A stretch of 64,000 nucleotides of DNA from Pollutimonas thiosulfatoxidans (GTDB taxonomy: Bacteria; Pseudomonadota; Gammaproteobacteria; Burkholderiales; Burkholderiaceae_B). Each line of letters begins with the position of its first letter. The stretch's first letter is position 1. Position numbers and translations under genes: made by a program. The stretch spans positions 186,001 to 250,000 of the forward strand of contig NZ_CP022987.1 in assembly GCF_004022565.1 (NCBI RefSeq), in the 5' to 3' direction. This document shows, one piece after another, positions 8,445-17,422 of this stretch. The notes beneath the pieces are model-generated. The model worked only from the letters and a program-made list of their open reading frames with translations, ran no database searches and was not told the DNA's origin.

Positions 8445-9371
8445 ATGCAATCAAACTCGCGTCGCGCATTCCTGACAGGCCGGCGATCTTCCCAGACACC
8501 CTGGGAAGCCTTCTGCCAGCGCTTGCGCAACGTCGCCACAGGCACTTTCTATCAGTTCGAGATGCCGGGCGGTGGCGACAGTGCGCGCCTGATGCCCAAG
8601 CAGGCGTCCGACGTGCACCACGCTCGCGCCCTTTGCGCCGAATACGGCGTGGTGTTCGCGTTGGACGGCATGTCCCACCCTGCGCGTATGGACGACCAAC
8701 TGGTGTTGTGGGTCGAACCTGGCAAAGACTTGGGCCGTTGCCAGCGCCTGGAAGAGGGCAGTACACGGTGGTTTGTCCAGCCTGGCTGCCTGCTGGGCGA
8801 TCTGGTGGACGCCGGATTGACGCAGTTTCAGGATCTCCCCTGCCACATCAGCGTGGCCGCGTGGCTTGCCGACCGCACGCTGTGCGACTGGGAGACCGGC
8901 GCCACCGCGGATTCCGGATTGGTATACGCCTCGGTATTGCTGGCTGATGGCACCGTTGCCGGGCTGGGCCCGTTTGGCGAGGCCAATGCCAAGCCGCTGG
9001 AAGGCGCCCGCTTGCAGCGCATGGTGCCAGCCTTGTTCCAACTGGCCGCCGGAGACCATGCCGCTCAATGCGCCGCTTCAAGCTCATGGCCTGGACGCTA
9101 CAGGCTGGACGCACTGAAGCCCGCTTCGGGGCAGACGCCCAACCTCGCCCATCTATTGCTGGGGCATGGCGGCGATCTGGGTTGGGTGGACTGGTTGGTC
9201 ATTGACGAGCAAGAAGTCCAGCCGCAGTCCGAGCCCCCTTATTCGCAGCGCTTTACCGCCAGTCGCGCCACCGGCCTGGGCCTGGAGCTGCCTGCCAGCG
9301 AACTGGACACGCAGGTGAAGGCCCTGTTTGATGCAGAGGGCCTGTTCCCGCACCCGGGGCAAGACCTGTAA
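8445..9371 (+). CDS. Degenerate FAD-binding (PCMH/GlcE-like) protein, function unknown
   Basis: A 308-residue protein that I can place only loosely. Segments such as the alternation KQASDVHHARALCAEYGVV, then GCLLGDLVDAGL, then DSGLVYASVLLADGTVAGLGPFG follow the order found in FAD-linked oxidases of the glycolate-oxidase (GlcE) type: a 'which positions to try' helix, the NxxLxxALAPHGL helix, and the VLADGEVL strand. The glycine-rich FAD pyrophosphate motif that should lie between them is not visible, so FAD binding is doubtful. The N-terminus (SRRAFLTGRR) resembles a twin-arginine start but lacks a hydrophobic stretch. An AAAGGA ribosome site (8432-8437) supports the ATG. It is divergent from the aminotransferase gene. 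Confidence 0.6.
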   Translation: MQSNSRRAFLTGRRSSQTPWEAFCQRLRNVATGTFYQFEMPGGGDSARLMPKQASDVHHARALCAEYGVVFALDGMSHPARMDDQLVLWVEPGKDLGRCQRLEEGSTRWFVQPGCLLGDLVDAGLTQFQDLPCHISVAAWLADRTLCDWETGATADSGLVYASVLLADGTVAGLGPFGEANAKPLEGARLQRMVPALFQLAAGDHAAQCAASSSWPGRYRLDALKPASGQTPNLAHLLLGHGGDLGWVDWLVIDEQEVQPQSEPPYSQRFTASRATGLGLELPASELDTQVKALFDAEGLFPHPGQDL

Positions 9372-9457
9372 GTGGCAGCCATGGCGGCCGCTGTTTCCAG
9401 CCGCTGTCATGGCGCTAGAATGAGCGTCTCTTACATTAATAAATCGGCGCAACAACC

Positions 9458-11752
9458 ATGGAAGAAACTCTTCGCAAGGCGGCTCTGGAATACCACGAGC
9501 ACGGCGGCCCCGGCAAAATTTCGGTCACACCCACCAAGCAGTTGTCGAATCAGCGTGACTTGGCCCTGGCTTATTCCCCGGGTGTGGCGGCAGCTTGCGA
9601 AGAGATCGTGGCCGATGAGCAGAATGCTTTCCGCTACACCAGCCGAGGCAATCTGGTTGGGGTGATCACCAACGGCACGGCGGTGTTGGGCTTGGGCAAT
9701 ATCGGCGCGCTGGCTTCCAAGCCGGTGATGGAAGGCAAGGCCGTGCTGTTCAAGAAGTTTGCCGGCATCGATGTGTTCGACATCGAGATCAATGAAACCG
9801 ATCCGGACAAGCTGGTCGAGATCATTGCCGGGCTGGAGCCCACTTTCGGCGGCATCAACCTGGAAGACATCAAGGCGCCCGAGTGCTTTACGGTCGAGCG
9901 CAAGCTGCGCGAGCGGCTGAACATCCCCGTATTCCACGACGACCAGCACGGCACGGCCATCACGGTCTCGGCTGCCTTCATCAACGGCCTGAAGGTGGTG
10001 GGCAAAGACATTGCTGACATCAAGGTGGTCGTATCCGGCGCGGGCGCGGCCGCGCTGGCCTGTCTGGACTTGCTGGTGGATTTCGGTGTGCCGATTGAGC
10101 ACATCTGGGTGACTGATATCGAGGGCGTGGTCTACACGGGGCGCACGACGCTGATGGATCCGGACAAGGCGCGTTTTGCGCAAGATACCCCGGCCCGCAG
10201 CCTGGCTGAAGTTATCGAAGGGGCGGATGTGTTCCTGGGCCTTTCCGCTGGTGGTGTGCTGAAGCCCGACATGGTGGCCCGCATGGCTGACAAGCCCTTG
10301 ATCCTTGCGCTGGCCAATCCCAACCCGGAGATCCTCCCGGAAGACGCCCATGCGGTGCGCGACGATGTCGTCATGGCCACCGGCCGCTCCGACTATCCCA
10401 ATCAGGTCAACAACGTTCTGTGCTTTCCGTATATTTTCCGTGGCGCACTGGATGTCGGCGCCAGGACGATTACCCGGGGCATGGAGAAGGCCGCTGTGTT
10501 GGCCATCTGCAAGCTCGCCAGGGAAGAGCAAAACGATGTCGTGGCCGCCGCCTATGGCACTTATGGAGTGTCTTTCGGTCGCGAGTATTTCATCCCCAAG
10601 CCTTTTGATCCGCGCCTGATCGTGCGGATTGCCGTCGCGGTGGCCACCGCCGCCATGGAAGACGGTGTCGCGACCCGGCCTCTGGCCGACATCGATAGCT
10701 ATGCCGAGCAGTTGCAGCGCTTTGTTTATCGCTCGGGTTCGTTCATGAAGCCCTTGTTCTCGACAGTGCGCAAACTGGTGCGTGATGGCGGCAAGGCGCG
10801 CATCGTCTTTACCGAAGGCGAAGATGAACGGGTCTTGCGTGCCGTTCAGATCGTGGTTGACGAGAAACTGGCCAAGCCCATTTTGGTGGGTCGGCCATCG
10901 GTGTTGGCCGACCGCATCGAACGCTTTGGCCTGCGGCTGCGCCTGGGTCAGGACGTTGAAGTCACCAATCCCGATTACGACGAACGCTTTCATCGCTACT
11001 GGACGACCTACTGGGAAATCATGTGTCGTCGCGGCATCAGCAAAGAGATGGCGCGTGTCGAGATGCGCCGCCGCCTGACCTTGATCGGGGCCATGATGGT
11101 GCATTTGGGCGATGCCGACGGGCTGGTGTGCGGAACCGTAGGCGCCTATGCAGATCACTTGCGCTTCATCGACGAGGTCATCGGCAAGGCTCCCGGTGCC
11201 AAGACCTATGCCGCCATGAACATCCTTTTGCTTACCGAGCGCACTATTGCACTTGCCGACACTCATATCAACGACGACCCCGACGCCGAACAGATTGCCG
11301 AGATCACGATGGCCGCTGCGGCGGAAATGCGCCGTTTGAACCTCGAGCCACGGGTGGCCTTGTTGTCGCGATCCAATTTCGGCAGCGGCAGCTCGGCCTC
11401 CGGCGCGAAGATGCAAGAGGCGCTAGCCCTGGTGCGGGCGCGAGAGCCCGAGCTGCAGATCGATGGCGAAATGCATGGCGACTGTGCCCTGGACGAAGCC
11501 TTGCGGCAGCGCATACTGCCCACCACCAGTCTGCATGGCGAGGCCAATCTGTTGATTTGTCCAAATGTCGATTCAGGCAACATTGCCTACAACTTGCTCA
11601 AGACAGCCGCCGGCGGCAATGTGGCGGTGGGGCCTTTCTTGCTGGGCGTGAATGCGCCAGTGCATATCCTGACCTCAAGTTCGACAGTGCGCCGGATAGT
11701 CAACATGGCTGCGCTGACGGTGCTCGATGCCAACACGCCGCGCCCTGTCTGA
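9458..11752 (+). CDS. maeB: NADP-dependent malic enzyme MaeB with phosphotransacetylase-like domain
   Basis: MaeB oxidatively decarboxylates malate to pyruvate, making NADPH. The 764-residue protein has the expected two-part build: a malic enzyme core (residues 1 to about 430; LAYSPGVAAACEEI, the GLGNIGALASKPVMEGKA segment, FHDDQHGTAITVSAA, and the Rossmann motif VVSGAGAAALACLDLL) and a C-terminal phosphate acetyl/butyryltransferase-like domain (from about residue 440; RIVFTEGEDERVLRA). In known MaeB proteins that second domain is regulatory, binding acetyl-CoA, and is not a working transacetylase; this is knowledge of the family. It provides pyruvate and NADPH for growth on acids. The patatin-family gene starts inside its 3' end, a 26-base overlap. 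Confidence 0.95.
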   Translation: MEETLRKAALEYHEHGGPGKISVTPTKQLSNQRDLALAYSPGVAAACEEIVADEQNAFRYTSRGNLVGVITNGTAVLGLGNIGALASKPVMEGKAVLFKKFAGIDVFDIEINETDPDKLVEIIAGLEPTFGGINLEDIKAPECFTVERKLRERLNIPVFHDDQHGTAITVSAAFINGLKVVGKDIADIKVVVSGAGAAALACLDLLVDFGVPIEHIWVTDIEGVVYTGRTTLMDPDKARFAQDTPARSLAEVIEGADVFLGLSAGGVLKPDMVARMADKPLILALANPNPEILPEDAHAVRDDVVMATGRSDYPNQVNNVLCFPYIFRGALDVGARTITRGMEKAAVLAICKLAREEQNDVVAAAYGTYGVSFGREYFIPKPFDPRLIVRIAVAVATAAMEDGVATRPLADIDSYAEQLQRFVYRSGSFMKPLFSTVRKLVRDGGKARIVFTEGEDERVLRAVQIVVDEKLAKPILVGRPSVLADRIERFGLRLRLGQDVEVTNPDYDERFHRYWTTYWEIMCRRGISKEMARVEMRRRLTLIGAMMVHLGDADGLVCGTVGAYADHLRFIDEVIGKAPGAKTYAAMNILLLTERTIALADTHINDDPDAEQIAEITMAAAAEMRRLNLEPRVALLSRSNFGSGSSASGAKMQEALALVRAREPELQIDGEMHGDCALDEALRQRILPTTSLHGEANLLICPNVDSGNIAYNLLKTAAGGNVAVGPFLLGVNAPVHILTSSSTVRRIVNMAALTVLDANTPRPV

Positions 11753-12956
11753 CGCGGCTGTTCGCGACAACGCCGTTGGCCTGATCTTGACAGGTGGCGG
11801 CGCACGTGCGGCCTATCAGGTTGGCGTGCTGGCGGGCATTATGGAGATCCTTGATCCGCATCGCTCGCCAGACTTTAGCAACCCCTTCGATATTATCTGT
11901 GGCACCTCTGCGGGCGCGATCAACGCAGGAACGCTGGCCTGCCATGCGCACAACCCGCATCGCGCCATGGACAGGCTGGAGCAGCTCTGGAGCAACCTGC
12001 ACACCGGCATGATCTACCACGCGGATGGGCCGCGCCTGCTGCGCACCGGCTTGCGCTGGTTCGGCATGTTGACCACGGGCTGGCTGTTTCCGGGCTTGCG
12101 CGAGCGGCAGCCGCGGTCCTTTCTGGATAATGCGCCGCTGGGCGAACTGCTGAAGGCCACCCTGGATTTCGACAGCCTGCGGCATAACCTGGCCGACGGC
12201 CTGCTGCATGCGCTGGCCATTACCGCTACCGCCTATACCACCGGCGAGCATCTGACCTTCTATCAATCGCATGCCACCATCAAGCCGTGGCAGCGTTCCT
12301 TGCGCGAAGCAGTCCCTTGCAACATTGGCATAGACCATCTGCTGGCTTCCAGTGCCATCCCATTTATTTTTCCGGCCCAGGCCATGTTGGTACAGGGCCA
12401 GACCCTATGGTGCGGTGATGGCTCCATGCGGCAGTTGGCTCCCATGAGCCCGGCCATCCATCTTGGTGCGGAAAAGATAGTCGTGATAGGCACCGGCTAC
12501 AAGGACGACACCCATCCCGAATACCGCAAGATCGATCCTCCTTACCCGTCGCTGGCCCAGATTGGCGGTCATGCCTTGTCCAATATTTTTCTGGACAGCC
12601 TGTCCATGGATGTGGAACGGATGCAACGCATCAACGACTTGCTTGCCCAAGTGCCAGCAAATGGATTACAAAGCCAGTCGTTGCGCCCGGTGAGCACTTT
12701 TGTCGTCACGCCTAGCCGCTCACTCGATGAAATGGCCCTGGCTCATATAGAAGAGATGCCTCGGGCTGCCCGTACCCTTTTCCGCGTCCTTGGTGTATCG
12801 TCAACTTCCCGGCTTGCAGCTGGCGGTGATGGTGCCCTGATTTCGTACCTGTTGTTTGAGTCCGGTTATACGCGGGAGCTCGTTCGCCTGGGGCGGGCGG
12901 ACAGCATGAACCGTGTTGAAGAAGTCAAAGCGTTTTTCAAGGAGGCGCCCGAATGA
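11727..12956 (+). CDS. Patatin-like phospholipase family protein
   Basis: A 409-residue serine acyl hydrolase of the patatin fold. The oxyanion-hole motif is GGGAR (23-27), the nucleophile elbow is G-T-S61-A-G, and the catalytic aspartate is D231 in GDGS, with serine where the usual motif ends in glycine. There is no signal peptide, so the product is probably cytosolic or membrane-associated. The ATG overlaps the end of maeB by 26 bases in another frame, and the 3' end overlaps the barstar-family gene by four bases, suggesting a maeB-lipase-barstar transcript with translational coupling at the second junction. The lipid substrate cannot be read from sequence. Confidence 0.87.
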   Translation: MPTRRALSDAAVRDNAVGLILTGGGARAAYQVGVLAGIMEILDPHRSPDFSNPFDIICGTSAGAINAGTLACHAHNPHRAMDRLEQLWSNLHTGMIYHADGPRLLRTGLRWFGMLTTGWLFPGLRERQPRSFLDNAPLGELLKATLDFDSLRHNLADGLLHALAITATAYTTGEHLTFYQSHATIKPWQRSLREAVPCNIGIDHLLASSAIPFIFPAQAMLVQGQTLWCGDGSMRQLAPMSPAIHLGAEKIVVIGTGYKDDTHPEYRKIDPPYPSLAQIGGHALSNIFLDSLSMDVERMQRINDLLAQVPANGLQSQSLRPVSTFVVTPSRSLDEMALAHIEEMPRAARTLFRVLGVSSTSRLAAGGDGALISYLLFESGYTRELVRLGRADSMNRVEEVKAFFKEAPE

Positions 12957-13408
12957 GCCAAGCGCAGTCATTGCAAAAGAAATTGCAAAAAGGCGGTTTG
13001 ATCGATGCGTCCGCCGTCTCTCGCGAGGAAGCGATCGATGCCGCGCAAGCGGCTGGCATGACCGGCCTGATCGTGCATTGTGATCGGGCTCGCAGCCGCT
13101 CGGCGGTGTTGCGTGCCGTGGTGAAGGCTGTGGATTTCCCCGAATTCTTCGGTGGCAATCTCGATGCGCTCTATGACTGCTTGTGCGACACGCTGCTGGA
13201 TCACAAGAACGGCCTGTTCCTGTGGTTCGACAAACTTCATTCGGGCGATCCGGCACTGACCGAAGATGCCAAGGCCATTGTTGCCGTATGCGTCGACGTC
13301 GCCGAGTTTGCAGCCAATAACGACAGGCGCTTTGCCTTTGCCGTCGAGCATGCCGGCAAGCACCCCGATCCTGAGCCTGGTGTCGTCCCTACGCCGTACT
13401 CGGGCTAG
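12953..13408 (+). CDS. Barstar-family (barnase inhibitor-like) protein
   Basis: A 151-residue protein whose central part matches the barstar fold: after a variable N-terminus, a helix-strand segment (TGLIVHCDRARSRSAVLRA) leads to the conserved FPEFFGGNLDALYDCL, which in barstar forms the RNase-binding helix, and then to FLWFDKL and DAKAIVAVC. Barstar blocks a secreted ribonuclease inside the producing cell; many bacterial members are orphans of unknown partner. No barnase/RNase-type gene is visible anywhere in the window. The ATG overlaps the stop of the lipase gene by four bases, so the two are probably made together. The C-terminal tail beyond the barstar core is rich in proline. Confidence 0.82.
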   Translation: MSQAQSLQKKLQKGGLIDASAVSREEAIDAAQAAGMTGLIVHCDRARSRSAVLRAVVKAVDFPEFFGGNLDALYDCLCDTLLDHKNGLFLWFDKLHSGDPALTEDAKAIVAVCVDVAEFAANNDRRFAFAVEHAGKHPDPEPGVVPTPYSG

Positions 13409-13431
13409 CGTCTTGTCGCATGGCCTGGCGC

Positions 13432-14166
13432 TTATTGCCAGCCGCGCAAGGCACTGACGGCGGCGATCAGGGCCAGACCGGCGGTTTCTGTTCGCAAGAC
13501 GCGCTGGCCGAAGCGTACGCCGGTCAGGCCGTGACGCTCCACCAGCGCCAGCTCCGCTTCCGACCACCCGCCTTCAGGCCCCACCAACAGCGTCAATTCG
13601 TCACCTGCGGTCGACAAGGCCTGTTCGAGTGTTTGGGCACTGCCCGGATGACAGAACAACATGGAAGTCGCTGCGTCCGGACGGGCTTCCAGCCAGCCGG
13701 CGAGCGTCTGCGGCGCCAGCACTTCCATGATGCGGTTGCGGCCACTTTGTTCGCTTGCCGCCTGGGCAATGCGCTGCCAGTGCGCCAGACGCTTCTGCAG
13801 ACGCTCGCCCGATAGCTGCAGCACGCTGCGTTGCGCGGCAATGGGAGCGACGCAGGCGGCTCCCAGTTCAACCGCCTTCTCGATCACCCAATCCATTTTG
13901 TCGCTGGCCGCGATGCCTTGCGCGAGGGTGATGCGCCCGGGCAGCTCTGCTTCCACGGGGTCGTGAGCCCCCAGCTCGGCGTAACCGCGCTTGCCGTCGA
14001 TGAGGAGGCGAGCGGGGTATTGCCCGCCCCGACCATCGAATAACACGATGGGCGCGCCGGCCGGCAGACGCAACACCCGCAAGGCATGGTGCGCCAGCGC
14101 GACCGGCAGGGCGATCGTGGTATTTGGAGCCAACGGCTCGGGAATGTAGAAGCGGGAAGTTGCCAT
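13432..14166 (-). CDS. rsmE: 16S rRNA (uracil-1498-N3)-methyltransferase RsmE
   Basis: RsmE methylates N3 of U1498 in 16S rRNA, using AdoMet. The 244-residue product shows the N-terminal PUA-like region (RFYIPEPL, then HHALRVLRLPAG) and the SPOUT/trefoil-knot methyltransferase domain, with LLVGPEGGWSEAEL and the C-terminal FGQRVLRTETAGLALIAA that forms the AdoMet pocket. I start it at the ATG beginning MATSRFYIP, which fits the family; a 12-codon extension upstream is less likely. It is divergent from tkt, and its start region sits inside the long 5' frame in front of tkt. Confidence 0.94.
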   Translation of the reverse strand: MATSRFYIPEPLAPNTTIALPVALAHHALRVLRLPAGAPIVLFDGRGGQYPARLLIDGKRGYAELGAHDPVEAELPGRITLAQGIAASDKMDWVIEKAVELGAACVAPIAAQRSVLQLSGERLQKRLAHWQRIAQAASEQSGRNRIMEVLAPQTLAGWLEARPDAATSMLFCHPGSAQTLEQALSTAGDELTLLVGPEGGWSEAELALVERHGLTGVRFGQRVLRTETAGLALIAAVSALRGWQ

Positions 14167-14253
14167 GGGGTAGGTGGTAAAATCGTAGGCTTTGTAAACC
14201 ATAATGAAGGGGTTGGGCCCATTTTAGGGCCTGACGCCTCGTGCGAGTCTTCA

Positions 14254-16299
14254 ATGAGCCTTACGCCTGCCCAAGATTCGTCCATGGCCAACGCCATACG
14301 TGCGCTTTCCATGGACGCAGTTCAACAAGCCAACTCGGGGCATCCCGGGGCGCCCATGGGCATGGCAGACATCGCCGAGGTCCTCTGGACCCGGCATCTG
14401 CGGCACAATCCGTCCGACCCCGCATGGGCCAACCGCGACCGCTTCGTGTTGTCCAACGGCCACGGATCCATGCTGATCTACGCCTTGCTGCATCTTACCG
14501 GCTACGACCTGCCTATCGAAGAGCTCCGCAATTTCCGCAAATTGCATTCACGTACCCCCGGGCACCCCGAGGTGGGTATTACCGCAGGTGTAGAGACCAC
14601 CACCGGGCCGCTGGGCCAGGGGCTGGCCAATGCGGTGGGCATGGCCTTGAGCGAAGCCTTGCTGGCGGAAGAGTTCAATCGCCAGGGCCACGCCGTGGTC
14701 GACCACTACACCTATGCCTTCGTGGGCGATGGTTGCCTGATGGAAGGCATTTCGCACGAAGTTTGCTCGCTGGCCGGTACGCTCAAGCTGTCCAAGCTGA
14801 TCGTGTTTTACGACGACAACGGCATTTCCATTGACGGCCGCGTCGAGAACTGGTTCGGCGACGATACGCCCACGCGCTTCAAGAGCTATGGCTGGAACGT
14901 CCTGCCCGGCGTGGACGGTCACGATAGCCAGGCTGTGGATCGCGCCATCGCTCAGGCGAAAGACCTGGCAGCCCAGGGCAAGGGCCCCACACTGATCTGC
15001 TGTCGCACCGTGATCGGCAAGGGCGCGCCCAATGCCGCCGGCAGCGAGAAGGTCCATGGCGCCGCCTTGGGCGCCGCGGAAATCGAGGCTACCCGTGTAG
15101 CGCTGAACTGGCCTCATGCAGCCTTCGAGATCCCGGCCGACATCTATGCACACTGGGACGCCAAACAGCAAGGGCAGCAACAGCAAGCCGAATGGCAAAC
15201 GCGCTTCGACGCCTACGCGCAGGCCTTCCCGACCGAAGCCGCCGAACTGCAACGCCGCATGGCCGGCGACTTGCCCGCTGACTTTGCCGAGCGTAGCGTC
15301 GCCTTCATCGAGGCCACCAGCCAAAAGGCCGAAACCGTCGCCAGCCGCAAGGCTTCCCAGTTGGCCATCACCGCCTTGGTCGAGATGCTGCCCGAAATGC
15401 TGGGCGGATCGGCCGACCTGACCGGATCAAACCTTACCGACTGGAAGGGGGCGCAGGCCGTTCGTGCGGGACAGCCGCAACTGCAGTTTGGGCGCCACAT
15501 CAACTACGGCGTGCGCGAGTTCGGCATGGCTGCCATCATGAACGGCGTGGCGCTGCATGGCGGCTACCTGCCTTTCGGCGGCACCTTCCTGACCTTTTCC
15601 GACTACTCGCGCAATGCCCTGCGCATGGCGGCGCTTATGAAGCAACGGGTGGTGCATGTATTCACGCACGACTCCATCGGCCTGGGCGAAGACGGCCCCA
15701 CCCACCAGTCGGTCGAGCATGCCGCCAGCTTGCGCCTGATACCCAACCTGCATGTGTGGCGCCCTTGCGATACGACCGAAACCGCCGTCGCATGGGTTTG
15801 CGCCATCCAGCGGCCCGTCAGCGTGGGCATGACCGTGCGCGACGGTGGCCCATCGGCATTGCTGCTGTCGCGGCAAAATCTGCCATTTGTTGACCGCGAC
15901 GCCGATACGATCGCAGCCATCCAGCGTGGCGGCTATGTATTGCGCGACGCCAAAGATGCCAAGGCGGTAATCATTGCCACCGGCTCGGAAGTCGGCTTGG
16001 CCCTGGCTGCACAAGAACAACTGGCGCAACAGGGCGTGGCGGTGCGGGTCGTGTCCATGCCTTGCACCAATGTCTTCGACGCGCAGGACGCTCAGTGGCG
16101 CGAAGCCGTCTTGCCCAAGGGCCTGCCGCGTGTAGCGGTGGAGGCCGGCGTAACTGCCGGCTGGTACAAGTATGTTGGTCTGGACGGTGCAGTGGTTGGT
16201 CTGGACACTTATGGCGAATCGGCCCCGGCTGGCGATTTGTTCACGTATTTTGGCTTGACTGCCGAGCGCGTTGCTGCGGCCGTCGAACAGGTTTTATAA
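14254..16299 (+). CDS. tkt: Transketolase
   Basis: A ThDP-dependent enzyme that moves two-carbon units between sugar phosphates in the pentose phosphate and Calvin-type pathways. The 681 residues contain the N-terminal ANAIRALSMDAVQQANSGHP segment with its catalytic histidine, HGSMLIYALLHL, the ThDP signature VGDGCLMEGISHE, the pyrimidine domain (HINYGVREFGMAAIMNG) and THDSIGLGEDGPTHQ. A start ten codons later (MANAIRAL) would match E. coli length (663) more closely. It heads a run with gap, pgk and fba, so the cluster covers the lower Embden-Meyerhof/gluconeogenic trunk plus sugar interconversion. It is separated from gap by only 15 bases. Confidence 0.96.
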   Translation: MSLTPAQDSSMANAIRALSMDAVQQANSGHPGAPMGMADIAEVLWTRHLRHNPSDPAWANRDRFVLSNGHGSMLIYALLHLTGYDLPIEELRNFRKLHSRTPGHPEVGITAGVETTTGPLGQGLANAVGMALSEALLAEEFNRQGHAVVDHYTYAFVGDGCLMEGISHEVCSLAGTLKLSKLIVFYDDNGISIDGRVENWFGDDTPTRFKSYGWNVLPGVDGHDSQAVDRAIAQAKDLAAQGKGPTLICCRTVIGKGAPNAAGSEKVHGAALGAAEIEATRVALNWPHAAFEIPADIYAHWDAKQQGQQQQAEWQTRFDAYAQAFPTEAAELQRRMAGDLPADFAERSVAFIEATSQKAETVASRKASQLAITALVEMLPEMLGGSADLTGSNLTDWKGAQAVRAGQPQLQFGRHINYGVREFGMAAIMNGVALHGGYLPFGGTFLTFSDYSRNALRMAALMKQRVVHVFTHDSIGLGEDGPTHQSVEHAASLRLIPNLHVWRPCDTTETAVAWVCAIQRPVSVGMTVRDGGPSALLLSRQNLPFVDRDADTIAAIQRGGYVLRDAKDAKAVIIATGSEVGLALAAQEQLAQQGVAVRVVSMPCTNVFDAQDAQWREAVLPKGLPRVAVEAGVTAGWYKYVGLDGAVVGLDTYGESAPAGDLFTYFGLTAERVAAAVEQVL

Positions 16300-16314
16300 A
16301 ACAGGAGAGCATCA

Positions 16315-17328
16315 ATGACCATACGTGTGGCGATCAACGGTTACGGCCGTATCGGCCGTAATATTTTGCGGGCCCTTTACGAAAGCGGCAAGAAACACGA
16401 CATCCAGATCGTGGCCATCAACGACCTGGGCGACCCCAAGACCAACGCGCACCTGACGCGTTTTGACACGGCTCATGGCAAATTCCCAGGCACGGTCGAG
16501 GTCGACGGCGACTACATGGTCGTCAATGGCGATCGTATTCGCGTGCTGGCCAACCGCGACCCGGCCGCTTTGCCCTGGGGCGAGCTGAATGTCGATGTGG
16601 TGCTCGAGTGCACCGGTTTCTTCACCAGCAAAGAAAAAGCCAGCGCCCACCTGCGCGGCGGCGCCAAAAAGGTGATTATCTCGGCGCCTGGTGGCAAGGA
16701 TGTCGACGCCACCATCGTGTACGGCGTCAATCACTCGGTCCTCAAGGCCAGCGATACCGTTATTTCGAATGCATCGTGCACCACCAACTGCCTGGCTCCG
16801 CTGGTTCATCCGCTGCACCAGAAGCTGGGCATCGTCAATGGCTTGATGACGACGGTGCATGCCTATACCAACGACCAGGTTCTTACCGACGTCTATCACG
16901 AAGACCTGCGCCGCGCGCGTTCGGCCACGACCAGCATGATCCCGACCAAGACTGGCGCGGCATCGGCTGTGGGTCTGGTGCTGCCCGAGCTGAACGGCAA
17001 GCTGGACGGTTATGCCATCCGCGTGCCTACGCTTAACGTGTCCATTGTCGATCTGTCTTTCGTTGCGGCGCGTGAAACTTCGGTCGAAGAGGTCAACGGC
17101 ATCCTGAAGGCTGCGGCCAGCGAAGGTCCGCTGAAGGGTATTTTGAACTACACGGAAGAGCCGCTGGTGTCGATCGACTTCAATCACGACCCCGCTTCGA
17201 GCACCGTCGATGCCGGCCTGACCAAGGTCTCCGGCACCCTGGTCAAGGTAGGCTCCTGGTACGACAACGAGTGGGGTTTCTCCAATCGTATGCTCGATAC
17301 CACGGTGGCACTGATGGCCGCCAAGTAA
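16315..17328 (+). CDS. gap: Glyceraldehyde-3-phosphate dehydrogenase, type I
   Basis: Catalyses the reversible oxidative phosphorylation of glyceraldehyde 3-phosphate to 1,3-bisphosphoglycerate in the cytosol. The 337-residue enzyme has the NAD-binding start RVAINGYGRIGRNILRA, the active-site C155 within SNASCTTNCLAP, and the phosphate-site arginine region later (RRARSATTSMIPTKTGAA). A good AGGAG site (16303-16307) precedes the ATG. It follows tkt closely and is separated from pgk by about 95 bases holding a 9-bp GC hairpin that could stop or stabilise part of the transcript. Confidence 0.97.
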   Translation: MTIRVAINGYGRIGRNILRALYESGKKHDIQIVAINDLGDPKTNAHLTRFDTAHGKFPGTVEVDGDYMVVNGDRIRVLANRDPAALPWGELNVDVVLECTGFFTSKEKASAHLRGGAKKVIISAPGGKDVDATIVYGVNHSVLKASDTVISNASCTTNCLAPLVHPLHQKLGIVNGLMTTVHAYTNDQVLTDVYHEDLRRARSATTSMIPTKTGAASAVGLVLPELNGKLDGYAIRVPTLNVSIVDLSFVAARETSVEEVNGILKAAASEGPLKGILNYTEEPLVSIDFNHDPASSTVDAGLTKVSGTLVKVGSWYDNEWGFSNRMLDTTVALMAAK

Positions 17329-17351
17329 TCGGCCGCACCACCGGTACATTG

Positions 17352-17373
17352 AAGGGCGGGGCAACCCGCCCTT
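17352..17373 (+). other. GC hairpin between gap and pgk
   Basis: AAGGGCGGG (17352-17360) is fully complementary to CCCGCCCTT (17365-17373), with a four-base GCAA loop of the stable GNRA type. It is not followed by a run of T, so it may be a weak terminator, a 3'-end stabiliser for the gap message, or a mark separating gap and pgk expression. Confidence 0.5.
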
Positions 17374-17422
17374 GCCATATCCGCTTGCCATATCTGTCAT
17401 GTTGCCTCAGGATTCAACCATC

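Noticed and set aside
8357..8545. Extended N-terminus for the class I aminotransferase
   Set aside because: The extra residues are not conserved and cross the divergent gene's start; the MPRLAKRIEQ start is typical.
9431..11416. Very long open frame on the minus strand opposite maeB (about 660 codons)
   Set aside because: It mirrors the maeB codons, has histidine/glutamine-rich, low-complexity protein with no known domain, and maeB is unmistakable; a GC-rich antisense shadow.
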